A stretch of DNA of 19,498 nucleotides from Clostridia bacterium (GTDB lineage Bacteria > Bacillota_A > Clostridia > UMGS1883 > HGM11501), in contig JAFXHP010000092.1 of the NCBI GenBank assembly GCA_017536285.1, positions 1-19,498 on the forward strand, written 5' to 3'. Position numbers and translations under genes: made by a program. Of the stretch, positions 4,731 to 11,964 are shown piece by piece. The notes beneath the pieces were generated by a model. The model had not been told where the DNA came from. It saw nothing but the letters and a program-made list of their open reading frames with translations, and did no database searches. Position 1 is the stretch's first letter. The number at the start of each line of letters is the position of its first letter.

Positions 4731-4940
4731 TTATTTATGAAATGGAGAAGAATCGTCACTACGCTCCAAAAGATAGTCCAGTGAAACATTAAAATAATCG
4801 GCAATGCGAATTAATGTCGCATAGTCTGCTTCATGAGCACCGGATTCGTAACGACTTATGCTGTTCTGATTCATTGAAAGGTCAAGAGCCAGTTTCAATT
4901 GAGTAATATTCCGCTCTTTGCGTATTTGTTTTAATCTCAT
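4731..4940 (-). CDS. XRE-type regulator with paired operators (XRE 5)
   Basis: A 69-residue helix-turn-helix protein of the common phage-repressor-like type: MRLKQIRKERNITQLKLALDL, recognition helix SMNQNSISRYESGA and the closing YATLIRIADYFNVSLDYLLERSD. I chose ATG 4940, with AGAGGG upstream. The leftward -10 at 4960-4965 predicts a transcript start near 4952, which excludes the in-frame TTG at 4958. Two palindromes of similar form, centred at 4970 and 4994, overlap the leftward and rightward promoters, as expected for cooperative repressor binding. The only thing the rightward promoter can transcribe nearby is the antisense strand of the membrane gene at 5035-5250. Regulator identity is secure; the antisense target is inferred. 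Confidence 0.9.
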   Translation of the reverse strand: MRLKQIRKERNITQLKLALDLSMNQNSISRYESGAHEADYATLIRIADYFNVSLDYLLERSDDSSPFHK

Positions 4941-4951
4941 AATAATCCCTC

Positions 4952-4980
4952 TTGACAATATTATACCGTATCGGTATAAT
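4952..4980 (+). promoter_or_regulatory. Perfect consensus promoter facing the membrane gene's antisense strand
   Basis: TTGACA (4952-4957), exactly 17 bp, TATAAT (4975-4980). The minus-strand -10 of XRE 5 (4960-4965) is inside the spacer. No rightward coding sequence follows before 5544. Confidence 0.85.
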
Positions 4981-5000
4981 ATTTATATCCCGTTTCGGGA
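4960..5000. promoter_or_regulatory. Paired XRE operators
   Basis: Site 1 is ATTATACCG-TAT-CGGTATAAT (4960-4980), a perfect 9-bp dyad. Site 2 is TCCCG-TTT-CGGGA (4988-5000). Both share a CCG-N3-CGG core and their centres are 24 bp apart, on the same helical face within about a turn. Site 1 covers both -10 elements and site 2 the rightward start. Confidence 0.72.
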
Positions 5001-5034
5001 TATTGCGAGATGTTACGAAATATAATTGGTCTGC

Positions 5035-5250
5035 CTATCTTTCAAACCTTCTTATAAAAATCTCAACAAATGCCGAGAATATAATTGAAAAGCTTAAAAT
5101 TTCGGAGGCAACAAATACAAGCTCCTTTGCGGCATAAGGGAAAAGGCCGCCGCCCACAAGGTAAAGCACCAGGGCGAGAAGCGTTATCATAAGCGAATAG
5201 ACAAGGCCTGAAAAAAACAGGAGCCTTGTATTTTTATGAAGCTTTTCCAT
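5035..5250 (-). CDS. Small two-helix membrane protein
   Basis: A 71-residue protein that I do not recognise. After MEKLHKNTR come two hydrophobic segments, about residues 10-33 (LLFFSGLVYSLMITLLALVL) and 43-64 (LVFVASEILSFSIIFSAFVE), ending in a basic IFIRRFER. The charge pattern predicts both ends on the inside. The start is ATG 5250, with AAAGGATGA upstream; a TTG 18 bases earlier is less likely. It has its own promoter (5299-5328). A second copy of its last 12 codons lies at 3924-3965, so this gene's tail was duplicated when the island was built. A rightward promoter at 4952 points across its complementary strand. Confidence 0.72.
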   Translation of the reverse strand: MEKLHKNTRLLFFSGLVYSLMITLLALVLYLVGGGLFPYAAKELVFVASEILSFSIIFSAFVEIFIRRFER

Positions 5251-5298
5251 AAAATCATCCTTTAGCAAAAGTTTTTACAAAAAACTATGTTTTTCTCC

Positions 5299-5328
5299 AT
5301 TTTAACACAAGTGCCTTTATTTTCACAA
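5299..5328 (-). promoter_or_regulatory. Promoter of the small membrane-protein gene
   Basis: On the minus strand, TTGTGA (5323-5328), an 18-bp spacer, then TAAAAT (5299-5304). Confidence 0.6.
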
Positions 5329-5431
5329 GCGGTAAGTTATGGTAAAGCGTAAGGCTTTTTAAAAAATATTTAAATCGATAAATAAAAAAACAAGGTCCTT
5401 GCGTTAGTGACAAGGGCTTTTGGAGCCTATT

Positions 5432-5458
5432 AAAATCCCGTACTTACGGGATTTTTTT
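5432..5458 (+). terminator. Rightward terminator with no upstream gene on its strand
   Basis: AAAATCCCGTA-CT-TACGGGATTTT followed by more T, on the plus strand only. Nothing rightward is coded between 2539 and here, so it must end a noncoding transcript, possibly one starting near 4987. The stretch 5340-5431 holds no other feature I can support. Confidence 0.82.
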
Positions 5459-5476
5459 ATATCCGGGAAAAAAGGC

Positions 5477-5505
5477 TGGACAAAAATTCCGATAAGGCTT
5501 AATAT
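5477..5505 (+). promoter_or_regulatory. Promoter of the 79-residue gene
   Basis: TGGACA (5477-5482), 17 bp, TAATAT (5500-5505), about 40 bases ahead of the ATG at 5544. Confidence 0.6.
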
Positions 5506-5543
5506 TAAAAACCGTGTCCAAAAAACTAAAAGGGGATGGAAAA

Positions 5544-5783
5544 ATGAAAATTTTCACGAAAAAGGCAGAATATACAATGGAACGGTCGGACGCAGGCTTT
5601 GTTTTTGCGGTTAAGGAAAGGGAAGATTATTGCAAGGTCAGGATAGACTATATATCGGAAATCGGTGCGGAGTTATTTTTTGCAACTATAAGAAAATATG
5701 GTGTAAAAGCCTGTCAACTCACCGCAGTTGCCGAGGACAGTGCTCTTGATGCGGTGACGGAAATATTCAGAGGACTATTGTAA
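5544..5783 (+). CDS. Conserved-looking small soluble protein of unknown function
   Basis: 79 residues, MKIFTKKAEYTMERSDAG to EIFRGLL. I do not recognise the family. It has no membrane segment or signal peptide. The first half looks beta-rich (AEYTMER, FVFAVKE, YCKVRIDYI), the second helical, ending in an amphipathic helix (SALDAVTEIFRGLL). The start is ATG 5544, preceded by AGGGGATGG; a GTG 30 bases upstream is in frame but has no ribosome site. It precedes DUF6106-acpS-nnr in the same direction, but that group has its own promoter overlapping this gene's stop codon, so the two are only partly coupled. Confidence 0.65.
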   Translation: MKIFTKKAEYTMERSDAGFVFAVKEREDYCKVRIDYISEIGAELFFATIRKYGVKACQLTAVAEDSALDAVTEIFRGLL

Positions 5784-5806
5784 TTTGGAAAAAAATGTGC
5801 TATACT
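5778..5806 (+). promoter_or_regulatory. Promoter of the DUF6106-acpS-nnr operon
   Basis: TTGTAA (5778-5783), 17 bp, TATACT (5801-5806) with an extended TGC before it. The -35 overlaps the previous stop codon. Confidence 0.75.
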
Positions 5807-5843
5807 AAAATGAGATTTTATTTTTTAAGAAGGAGAAATAACT

Positions 5844-6314
5844 ATGGACCTTTTTACAGAAAGACTTATTCCGAAAAAAATTATGGGTAAGGACATTGCG
5901 TTGGCGGTACTTTTATTTGTTGTTGCGTTGATAATTTCCGCTGCTTCCTTTGTGTTTCTGGGTTTTGCGGCAATAATCATAACCGCCTTAGTGCTTTACG
6001 GAGCATATTATTTTGCCTCCGGAATTTTGTTTGTTGAATACGAATACACCCTTACCAATGAAGAGCTTGATATTGATAAAATCATTGCCAAGAGGAAGAG
6101 AGTGAGCCTTAAGAGCTACAACGTAAAAGATTTTACGGAAGGCGGAAAGTATGACGGCAGAAAGGCAGAAATTCTTTGTCCCGACGAAAATTCCGAAAAT
6201 CTTTATTATCTGGAAATCGGCGAAGGGGCAAAAAAAGAGTGCATAGTAATCGATCCCAACGAAACAATGTTCAAGGCCTTTTCAGTTTATATGGGAGCAA
6301 GGTTTAAAAGATGA
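5844..6314 (+). CDS. DUF6106-type membrane protein
   Basis: A 156-residue protein. Two closely spaced transmembrane helices (about residues 18-60, ALAVLLFVVALIISAASFVF then AAIIITALVLYGAYYFASGI) are followed by a cytoplasmic domain. That domain opens with EYEYTLTNEELDIDKIIAKRKR, the signature I associate with DUF6106, widespread in Clostridia and of unknown function. It has a strong AAGGAGAAAT ribosome site. Its stop overlaps the acpS start by four bases (ATGA), which implies translational coupling with acpS, although no functional link is known. Family assignment is from memory of the motif. Confidence 0.75.
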   Translation: MDLFTERLIPKKIMGKDIALAVLLFVVALIISAASFVFLGFAAIIITALVLYGAYYFASGILFVEYEYTLTNEELDIDKIIAKRKRVSLKSYNVKDFTEGGKYDGRKAEILCPDENSENLYYLEIGEGAKKECIVIDPNETMFKAFSVYMGARFKR

Positions 6315-6661
6315 AGATAAAATCGGGTTGCGACATTGTGAAAATAAGCCGCATGGAAGGCTTTGTTCAAAAAGGCGGCATAAAGCGGTGTTTTACTGAA
6401 AAGGAAGAAGAATATATTTTTTCAAAAAATAAACCTTGTGAAACTGCGGCAGGAATTTTTGCCGCGAAGGAGGCTTTGGGAAAGGCCATGGGGAAAGGTC
6501 TTTCAAGCTTTCCGTTAAAGGATGCCGAAGTTTGTCATGATGAGGCGGGGGCTCCTTTCTTTTCCTTTAAGGAAGGACTTTTCTCTGATTTTGAAATAAG
6601 CCTTTCCATTTCTCACGACGGCGATTATGCCATGGCCTTTGTTGTGGTAGAGGAGTTATAA
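6311..6661 (+). CDS. acpS: Holo-[acyl-carrier-protein] synthase
   Basis: A 116-residue AcpS-type 4'-phosphopantetheinyl transferase. It moves phosphopantetheine from CoA to a serine of apo-ACP in the cytoplasm, activating fatty-acid synthesis. The two magnesium-binding motifs are present: Asp8 in GCDIV near the N-terminus and Glu54 in GIFAAKEALGKAMGKG. The FTEKEEEYI segment between them and the late SISHD are also typical. Length is normal for the family. It overlaps the upstream DUF6106 gene by four bases and is followed one base later by nnr. acpS next to the NAD(P)HX repair enzyme is a common Firmicutes arrangement. Confidence 0.95.
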   Translation: MKIKSGCDIVKISRMEGFVQKGGIKRCFTEKEEEYIFSKNKPCETAAGIFAAKEALGKAMGKGLSSFPLKDAEVCHDEAGAPFFSFKEGLFSDFEISLSISHDGDYAMAFVVVEEL

Positions 6662-6662
6662 C

Positions 6663-8120
6663 ATGTATGATGTGCTTTTGAGTGCCGAGGAAATGCGTAT
6701 GGCCGACAGACGGGCCATTGAATTTTTCGGCATCAGCGAAGAAATTTTAATAGAAAACGCCGCACTGGCACTTTTTAAGGAATGTCCGAAAGTTAAAAGT
6801 GCAAGGATTTTTACAGGCAGCGGAAATAACGGGGCGGACGGCTATGCTCTGGCACGCCATCTTTACTTAAACGGAACGGATACGGAAATTATTGCCCTTT
6901 ATGGTGCAACCCATAAAAATGCGGAAATTTGCAAAAAGCTGGGAATAAAAATTACGCCCTTTTCCGAAATGGAGGACAGGGAGACCGATCTGATTGTTGA
7001 CGCCCTTTTCGGCACCGGTCTTTCAAGGGCAATTGAAGGCGACGGCGAAAAGCTTATTTCCTATATGAATGAAAAGAAAGCGTTTAAAATTGCCGTTGAC
7101 ATCCCATCCGGAATTAATGCCGATACGGGCGGGATTATGGGGTGCTGTTTTAAAGCCGACAAAACCGTTACATTTGGATTCCTCAAAAAAGGTCTTTTCC
7201 AGTATCCCGGGTTTGATGCCGCAGGAGAAATTGTAAAGGCATATATATCCATTCCGGAGGAAGGCGTTCAGGCAAATGCATTTTTGGTTGACAAAGTTTC
7301 CTTTACGGAAAGAAGGAAGGATTCAAACAAGGGAAACTTTGGCCATATATTGGTAATTGCAGGTTCTAAAGGCATGGCAGGTGCCGCATATATGGCATCG
7401 AAGGCGGCCATGAAAACAGGATGTGGCCTTCTTACGGTTGCCCTTCCCGATGCAATACTTGATTCTGTGGCGATGAAAATTCCCGAAGCCATGACAAAAG
7501 GATGCAAAGATAACGGAAAAACATTTTCAAAAGATGCTCTTTCGGAAATTTCGGAACTTGCCTTAAAGGCGGATACACTTCTTATCGGCCCGGGCATTCG
7601 CAAAACCGACGAAACTGCATATCTTGTTAAAGAGGCAATAAAACTCTTTAAGGGAAAAAACATTGTAATTGATGCAGATGGCCTTAATTGCCTTGCATCT
7701 TCTCCGGAGTATTTCCGTGGTGCTGTCATAACGCCGCATCCCGGCGAAATGGCAAGACTTATGGGGACAGACGTTGCCTCTGTGCAGAAGGACAGAAGTC
7801 TCTCAGCTTCCCTTTTTGCGAAAAAATACGGTTGTACGGTGGTGCTTAAGGGTGCCATGACCATAACTGCAACGCCCGACGGTAAATGCTTTTACAACAC
7901 AAACGGAAATCCCGGTATGGCAAAGGGCGGAAGCGGTGATGTTTTGTCCGGAATAACGGCATCTTTCCTGGCTCAGGGGATAGAGGGTGCGGCTTATAAA
8001 GCAGCATATGTTCACGGCCTGGCAGGAGATTTGTGTCGGGAAAAATTTTCCGAATTGGCATTTACAGCCACCGATTTAATAAAAATGATACCCGTCGCAA
8101 TAAAAAAATGTATGGCTTAA
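6663..8120 (+). CDS. nnr: Bifunctional NAD(P)HX epimerase / ADP-dependent (S)-NAD(P)HX dehydratase
   Basis: A 485-residue fusion that repairs hydrated NAD(P)H: the N-terminal YjeF_N domain (about 1-210) interconverts R- and S-NAD(P)HX, and the C-terminal ribokinase-like domain (about 215-485) dehydrates the S form using ADP. N-terminal motifs are GSGNNGADG (52-60; the family usually has GGDG), VDALFGTG (112-119) and VDIPSGINADTG. C-terminal motifs are GHILVIAGS, IGPGI, VIDADGLNCL (335-344), TPHPGE (357-362), VVLKG and GGSGDVL (422-428) with its key Asp. It is complete and close to its neighbours in base use. It is the last gene of the DUF6106-acpS-nnr operon. The usual next gene in this cluster, alanine racemase, is not here. 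Confidence 0.94.
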   Translation: MYDVLLSAEEMRMADRRAIEFFGISEEILIENAALALFKECPKVKSARIFTGSGNNGADGYALARHLYLNGTDTEIIALYGATHKNAEICKKLGIKITPFSEMEDRETDLIVDALFGTGLSRAIEGDGEKLISYMNEKKAFKIAVDIPSGINADTGGIMGCCFKADKTVTFGFLKKGLFQYPGFDAAGEIVKAYISIPEEGVQANAFLVDKVSFTERRKDSNKGNFGHILVIAGSKGMAGAAYMASKAAMKTGCGLLTVALPDAILDSVAMKIPEAMTKGCKDNGKTFSKDALSEISELALKADTLLIGPGIRKTDETAYLVKEAIKLFKGKNIVIDADGLNCLASSPEYFRGAVITPHPGEMARLMGTDVASVQKDRSLSASLFAKKYGCTVVLKGAMTITATPDGKCFYNTNGNPGMAKGGSGDVLSGITASFLAQGIEGAAYKAAYVHGLAGDLCREKFSELAFTATDLIKMIPVAIKKCMA

Positions 8121-8223
8121 GGTAATTTTGAGCAGAATAGGAAGGGGTCGGAAATCTGCACAAAAAAAACCGGGAATGCTGTACATAAAAGGAAGCAGAC
8201 GGTTAACCTTCCATAAACTGTAA

Positions 8224-8252
8224 TTGACTCGGAATAAAAAAAGATGTATAAT
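8224..8252 (+). promoter_or_regulatory. mazEF operon promoter
   Basis: TTGACT (8224-8229), 17 bp, TATAAT (8247-8252). The preceding 8121-8223 holds no gene and no clear terminator. Confidence 0.85.
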
Positions 8253-8288
8253 TTATATATCTTTTGGTATATCGGGGAGGTTCGGCTT

Positions 8289-8561
8289 ATGAAGAACAAG
8301 AAAATTTTAATATCCGTGCCTTGCTCCCTGCTCTCTGAAGTTGACCGGGCGTGTGCTGATGAAGGAGTTTCACGCAGCGAGTTTATAAGAAATGCGGTTA
8401 AAAAGGAACTTAAGGAATTAAAGCGGCGTAAAACCGAAGAAATTCTTAAAGCGGGGTATATCGCCATGGGAGATATAAATCTTTCTCTGGCGGAGGAAGG
8501 CATCGACGCCGATAATGAGCAGCTTCTGGCCTACGAGCAAAAGTTATCGGAGAGTGAATGA
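8289..8561 (+). CDS. mazE: MazE/EndoAI-type ribbon-helix-helix antitoxin
   Basis: A 90-residue protein with an N-terminal ribbon-helix-helix: the beta strand KKILISVP, helix [13 protein letters not shown] and helix [17 protein letters not shown]. These bind operator DNA as a dimer. The acidic C-terminal tail ([22 protein letters not shown]) is what, in the Bacillus EndoAI family, wraps around and blocks the toxin. The start is ATG 8289, with GGGGAGG upstream. It lies one base ahead of mazF and has a strong promoter at 8224, so the antitoxin probably autoregulates the pair. Family identity comes from the fold and context, not from a long sequence match. Confidence 0.88.
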   Translation: MKNKKILISVPCSLLSEVDRACADEGVSRSEFIRNAVKKELKELKRRKTEEILKAGYIAMGDINLSLAEEGIDADNEQLLAYEQKLSESE

Positions 8562-8562
8562 T

Positions 8563-8913
8563 TTGTTAATTAAAAGAGGAGACATTTTCTATGCAGATTT
8601 AAGTCCTGTGATAGGATCAGAGCAGGGAGGTGTCAGACCTATTTTAGTGGTACAGAATGACGTGGGAAATCGCTATAGCCCCACGGTTATTGCTGCGGCA
8701 ATAACAAGCAGGATAAACAAGGCCCATCTTCCTACGCACATTGAAATAGATTCCAGTACCTTCGGCCTTACCAAGGAATCTGTTATACTGCTTGAGCAGA
8801 TAAGGACAATTGATAAAAAGAGATTAAGGGAAAAGATTGGGCATCTGGATGATGAAAAAATGAAATCGGTAAACGAGGCACTTAACATAAGCTTCGGTTT
8901 GCCCGGAAACTGA
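8563..8913 (+). CDS. mazF: MazF/EndoA-type mRNA interferase toxin
   Basis: A 116-residue toxin of the PemK/MazF fold, an ACA/UACAU-type sequence-specific ribonuclease in related Bacillus NdoA. Near-canonical segments are [21 protein letters not shown] followed by [10 protein letters not shown], the [13 protein letters not shown] stretch, [16 protein letters not shown] and GHLDDE. The Arg and Thr of the active site are in RPILVV and AAAITS. The start is TTG 8563, with GGAGAG upstream; TTG suits low toxin translation and follows the antitoxin stop by one base. The cut site of this particular enzyme is not readable from sequence. Confidence 0.94.
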   Translation: MLIKRGDIFYADLSPVIGSEQGGVRPILVVQNDVGNRYSPTVIAAAITSRINKAHLPTHIEIDSSTFGLTKESVILLEQIRTIDKKRLREKIGHLDDEKMKSVNEALNISFGLPGN

Positions 8914-8935
8914 GGGATAAGAAAGGGGTATATTG

Positions 8936-9376
8936 ATGAAGGGACAAAAGAAAAATATTTTTGTTATTACCTTGATACTGATGTTGCTTTTTACAGCGGT
9001 TATAAAAGGTACTGTGGGATCGGAGGATGATCCTTTAATTTCTTTAAGCTATGTTGAAAATGTAATTATGCCCTATATTGATGAGGTCGCAGGTGAAAAC
9101 GACGGCTTTACCGTGGTGGAAGTTGAAAAGGGAAGCAGCATAGAATTTCATGCTGGTGCAGAAATTATTTTAAGAAGCGGTGAAGGCGTTATTGTAATTC
9201 CCAAAAGTGCGGGCGGCGGTTTTACAGATGTAACCTCCGGTGTGGATAAAGCCACAGGCACTTTAGCTGAAGCAAACCATCTTTTAATTTGTCCAAGAAG
9301 TGACGGACGCAGAATAAAGGCTAACTCCAAGCTTTATATTATGGTAAGAGGAAGCTATGAAATTATTCAGGGGTGA
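8936..9376 (+). CDS. Conserved exported protein beside SpoIID-like gene
   Basis: A 146-residue protein. An N-terminal membrane anchor or uncleaved signal (KKNIFVITLILMLLFTAVI) leads into a soluble extracytoplasmic domain with SLSYVENVIMPYID, FTVVEVEKGSSIEF, EIILRSGEG, a GG-rich turn, HLLICPRSDGR and YIMVRGSYEI. I associate this pattern with an unnamed Clostridia family; function unknown. The start is ATG 8936, with GAAAGGGG upstream and a TTG immediately before it. It sits 22 bases after mazF and 5 bases before the SpoIID-like ATG, so it belongs to that operon and may work with the SpoIID-like protein at the cell envelope (inference). Confidence 0.72.
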   Translation: MKGQKKNIFVITLILMLLFTAVIKGTVGSEDDPLISLSYVENVIMPYIDEVAGENDGFTVVEVEKGSSIEFHAGAEIILRSGEGVIVIPKSAGGGFTDVTSGVDKATGTLAEANHLLICPRSDGRRIKANSKLYIMVRGSYEIIQG

Positions 9377-9381
9377 AGAGA

Positions 9382-10641
9382 ATGAAAAAATTGCTCGTTG
9401 CCCTGACGCTCCTTTTGTCTGCTTTGTTTATTAATTGCTCTGCCATGGAAATTCCTGATTTTGTAAGAGTTGGAATAAATGCATCAAACCTGACAGAACA
9501 AGTTATTCTTGAAGCAGACGGAGGAGTTTATACGGAGGCTCTCTTTGCCATGCCCGAAGAAGGCGGTGAAGGTTCGGCCTTTTATATAGCGGAAAGGGCA
9601 GAAGTTACCGTTTCCGAAAACGGTACATTAATATGTAACGGTATAGAAACCGACGAAACCGAGGTTGACTTTTTAAAGACCTCGGAATTTATCGTGTGTC
9701 AGGGAAAAAAATACCGAGGAGCCATAAGGCTTAGTGTAAGACACGGAAAAATTCTGATAATAAGCGTTTTATCGATGGATGAATATCTTTACGGAGTTGT
9801 GGGAAAGGAAATGTCTGAAAGCTTTCCCCTTGAAGCGTTAAAGGCACAGAGCGTTGCGGCAAGAAACTATACCGTAATTTCCATGGGACGTCATGAAAGT
9901 CAGGGCTTTGACCTGTGTAACGGCATCCACTGTCAGGCCTACGGTGCAGTGGCATCGGAGGGCAGTAAAGTAAGGCAGGCGGTGGACGAGACAACAGGAA
10001 AGCTTTTATATTATGAGGGTGAAGTGGTTCAGTGCTACTATTATTCTTCAAACGGAGGCTACAGCGAAAGCTCGGAAAACGTATGGGTATCCGAAATCGG
10101 CTACCTTAAGGGAAAGGCCGACCCCTTTGAGGACGGCACAAGAATTCCCGGGTATAACTGGGAAGTAACCTTTACGGCAGAGGAAATAAAAAACAACCTT
10201 GCATCCCGAGGCATTGACATAGGGGACATTGTAAATGTGGAAGTTACGGAGTATTCCGAGAATAATCATGTTACGGAAATAAAAATTGAAGGCACAAAGG
10301 ACGATAAATATTATTATAAGGATAACATCAGAGCAGCCTTTCCTCAAAGCCTCAAAAGTACATATTTCACAGTTTCTTCGGGAAATAAAGAAGCATCGGT
10401 AAGAGTTTTATCAATAAACGGTATGGAAACCGTAAAAATAGCTCCGTCCTATGTCCTTAGCGGAAGCGGACTGGCTTATGTAGAGGGAAAAGGACAAGAA
10501 GGCGAATTTACATTTACCGGAAGCGGCTACGGCCACGGCGTGGGAATGAGCCAGTACGGTGCTTACTTTATGGCGGAGCAGGGTTACACCTTTGATGATA
10601 TACTTAAATTTTACTATACAGACACGGAGATTTCAGAATAA
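9382..10641 (+). CDS. SpoIID/LytB-domain protein
   Basis: A 419-residue exported protein. A signal peptide ([17 protein letters not shown], probable cut after CSA) is followed by the SpoIID domain. The diagnostic stretch [15 protein letters not shown], then [15 protein letters not shown] (about 135-163), carries the catalytic Glu of the KEM motif. [13 protein letters not shown] and the C-terminal [20 protein letters not shown] are also typical. In SpoIID proper this fold is a lytic transglycosylase that trims peptidoglycan during forespore engulfment. The operon here (toxin pair, exported protein, queA) is not the usual spoIID locus, so this may be a vegetative LytB-like homologue. The start is ATG 9382, with GGGGTGAAGAG upstream; a GTG at 9373 also fits and overlaps the previous stop. 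Confidence 0.88.
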   Translation: MKKLLVALTLLLSALFINCSAMEIPDFVRVGINASNLTEQVILEADGGVYTEALFAMPEEGGEGSAFYIAERAEVTVSENGTLICNGIETDETEVDFLKTSEFIVCQGKKYRGAIRLSVRHGKILIISVLSMDEYLYGVVGKEMSESFPLEALKAQSVAARNYTVISMGRHESQGFDLCNGIHCQAYGAVASEGSKVRQAVDETTGKLLYYEGEVVQCYYYSSNGGYSESSENVWVSEIGYLKGKADPFEDGTRIPGYNWEVTFTAEEIKNNLASRGIDIGDIVNVEVTEYSENNHVTEIKIEGTKDDKYYYKDNIRAAFPQSLKSTYFTVSSGNKEASVRVLSINGMETVKIAPSYVLSGSGLAYVEGKGQEGEFTFTGSGYGHGVGMSQYGAYFMAEQGYTFDDILKFYYTDTEISE

Positions 10642-11669
10642 TGAGAGTAGAAGATTTTGATTATTACCTTCCCGAGGAGCTTATAGCTCAGGAGCCTTTG
10701 GCAGACAGGTCCTCTTCAAGGCTTCTTACATTGGAAAAGAATACGGGAAAAACTGAGCATAAAATATTTAAAGACATTGTTACCATGCTTAACAAGGGTG
10801 ATTGCCTGGTTTTGAATAATACCAGGGTAATTCCTGCAAGGCTTATCGGAACCAAGGAGAAAACAGGCGGTGCCATTGAGATGCTCCTTTTAAAAAGGGT
10901 AAATACCTCTGACTGGGAGGTTGCCTTAAAACCCGGAAAAAGGGCAAAGGTAGGGGCGATGTTTGTTTTCGGCCCCAATGAGGAACTAAAGGCCGAAATT
11001 CTTGAAATTGTAGAGGGCGGAAACAGAATCGTACGTTTTTACTACGACGGTCTTTTTGAAAATGTGCTTGATAAATTAGGGCAGATTCCACTTCCCGGTT
11101 ACATAACAAAAAAGCTTGAAGATAAGGAACGCTATCAGACCGTTTATGCAAAGTACGACGGAAGTGCGGCAGCACCGACGGCGGGGCTTCACTTTACAAA
11201 GGAGCTTTTATCCTCCATTTCGGAAAAGGGCGTAAAAATTGCATATGTTACGTTGCATGTTGGCCTTGGAACATTCCGTCCGGTAAAGGTGGATAACATT
11301 GAAGAGCACACCATGCACTCGGAATATTTCATAATTGATGAAAAAGCGGCAAGTATTATAAATGAAACAAAGGAAGCAGGCGGCAGAGTTATTGCCGTCG
11401 GAACAACCTCCTGCAGAACTCTTGAATCTGCGGCAGATGAAAACGGACATATATCACCCTGCGAAATGAATACGTCAATTTTTATTTATCCGGGCTATAA
11501 GTTCAAGGCGATTGATGCACTTATTACAAATTTCCACCTGCCAAAATCAACTCTTGTTATGTTGGTTTCGGCTCTTGCGGGAAGAGAAAATGTACTTTCT
11601 GCATATAAAGAGGCAATTGAAAACCGATATCGCTTCTTCAGCTTCGGTGATGCGATGTTTATAAAATAA
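10641..11669 (+). CDS. queA: S-adenosylmethionine:tRNA ribosyltransferase-isomerase
   Basis: A 342-residue QueA, which transfers and rearranges the ribosyl group of SAM onto preQ1 in the anticodon loop to give epoxyqueuosine in GUN tRNAs. Hallmarks are the start [48 protein letters not shown], the [10 protein letters not shown] motif and [10 protein letters not shown], ending with [14 protein letters not shown] and [13 protein letters not shown]. Length is normal. Its ATG overlaps the preceding stop (TAATG), so it is translationally coupled to the SpoIID-like gene. tgt, the enzyme that inserts preQ1, is 750 bases downstream. The last 19 bases of the gene are repeated at 11797-11815 behind an inserted element. 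Confidence 0.96.
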   Translation: MRVEDFDYYLPEELIAQEPLADRSSSRLLTLEKNTGKTEHKIFKDIVTMLNKGDCLVLNNTRVIPARLIGTKEKTGGAIEMLLLKRVNTSDWEVALKPGKRAKVGAMFVFGPNEELKAEILEIVEGGNRIVRFYYDGLFENVLDKLGQIPLPGYITKKLEDKERYQTVYAKYDGSAAAPTAGLHFTKELLSSISEKGVKIAYVTLHVGLGTFRPVKVDNIEEHTMHSEYFIIDEKAASIINETKEAGGRVIAVGTTSCRTLESAADENGHISPCEMNTSIFIYPGYKFKAIDALITNFHLPKSTLVMLVSALAGRENVLSAYKEAIENRYRFFSFGDAMFIK

Positions 11670-11815
11670 AAGAAATTGTTCGTCCGAGATCCTTCATTGC
11701 GTCACAACGCACTGTCATTCTCGAGCGAAGCGAAGAATCCCGCGTGGCGACGCAGTTCAAGGATGACACGGGCGAGGTTCTTATATCCCGTACACATCGG
11801 TGATGCGATGTTTAT
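11644..11815. mobile_element. MITE-like insertion between 19-bp direct repeats
   Basis: TCGGTGATGCGATGTTTAT at 11644-11662 (the end of queA) is repeated exactly at 11797-11815. Between them lies a noncoding element with inverted ends ATCCTT...GCGTC (11689-11703) and GACGC...AAGGAT (11749-11764). The inner ATTCTCGAGCGAAGCGAAGAAT is of a type I know as a frequent intergenic repeat in gut Clostridia. No coding capacity. Confidence 0.7.
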
Positions 11816-11840
11816 TAATTGAAATTTTATTTGTAATATC

Positions 11841-11873
11841 GTTTTTCAGAACGGCTTGCCCGTTCCGAAAAAC
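11841..11873. repeat. Hairpin between queA and the membrane gene
   Basis: GTTTTTC-A-GAACG pairs with CGTTC-C-GAAAAAC around a 7-base loop. It could also slow rightward transcription, but has no long T run. Confidence 0.5.
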
Positions 11874-11875
11874 AA

Positions 11876-11904
11876 AAGGGCAGGAGCTCTTCCCCTGCCC
11901 TACA
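11876..11904. repeat. Intergenic REP-like palindrome
   Basis: GGGCAGG (11878-11884) pairs with CCTGCCC (11894-11900), followed by TACAG. It matches, reversed, the REP-like element inside the RAYT gene at 2828-2857. It is the only REP-like copy seen outside the island. Confidence 0.7.
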
Positions 11905-11964
11905 GTATTGCATAAATCAATACCATAGAAATGGAAAATTTTGCACTTAATAAGGGGGCGGCGG

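Noticed and set aside
4952..5137. Rightward 61-residue frame opposite the small membrane gene
   Set aside because: Its TTG start coincides with the -35 box, there is no ribosome site, and it is antisense to a better gene. I treat the strand as a possible noncoding RNA.
5380..5430. CCTTG...CAAGG pairing at about 5397-5415 as an attachment site or terminator
   Set aside because: The stem is only five bases and there is no duplicate in the window to support an att site.
7268..7864. 198-residue leftward frame inside nnr
   Set aside because: It is the reverse-strand shadow of the well-supported dehydratase domain, without promoter or ribosome site.
9430..9460. Lipoprotein signal in the SpoIID-like protein (FINCSA)
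   Set aside because: The residue before Cys is Asn, which does not fit a lipobox. A normal signal peptidase site fits better.
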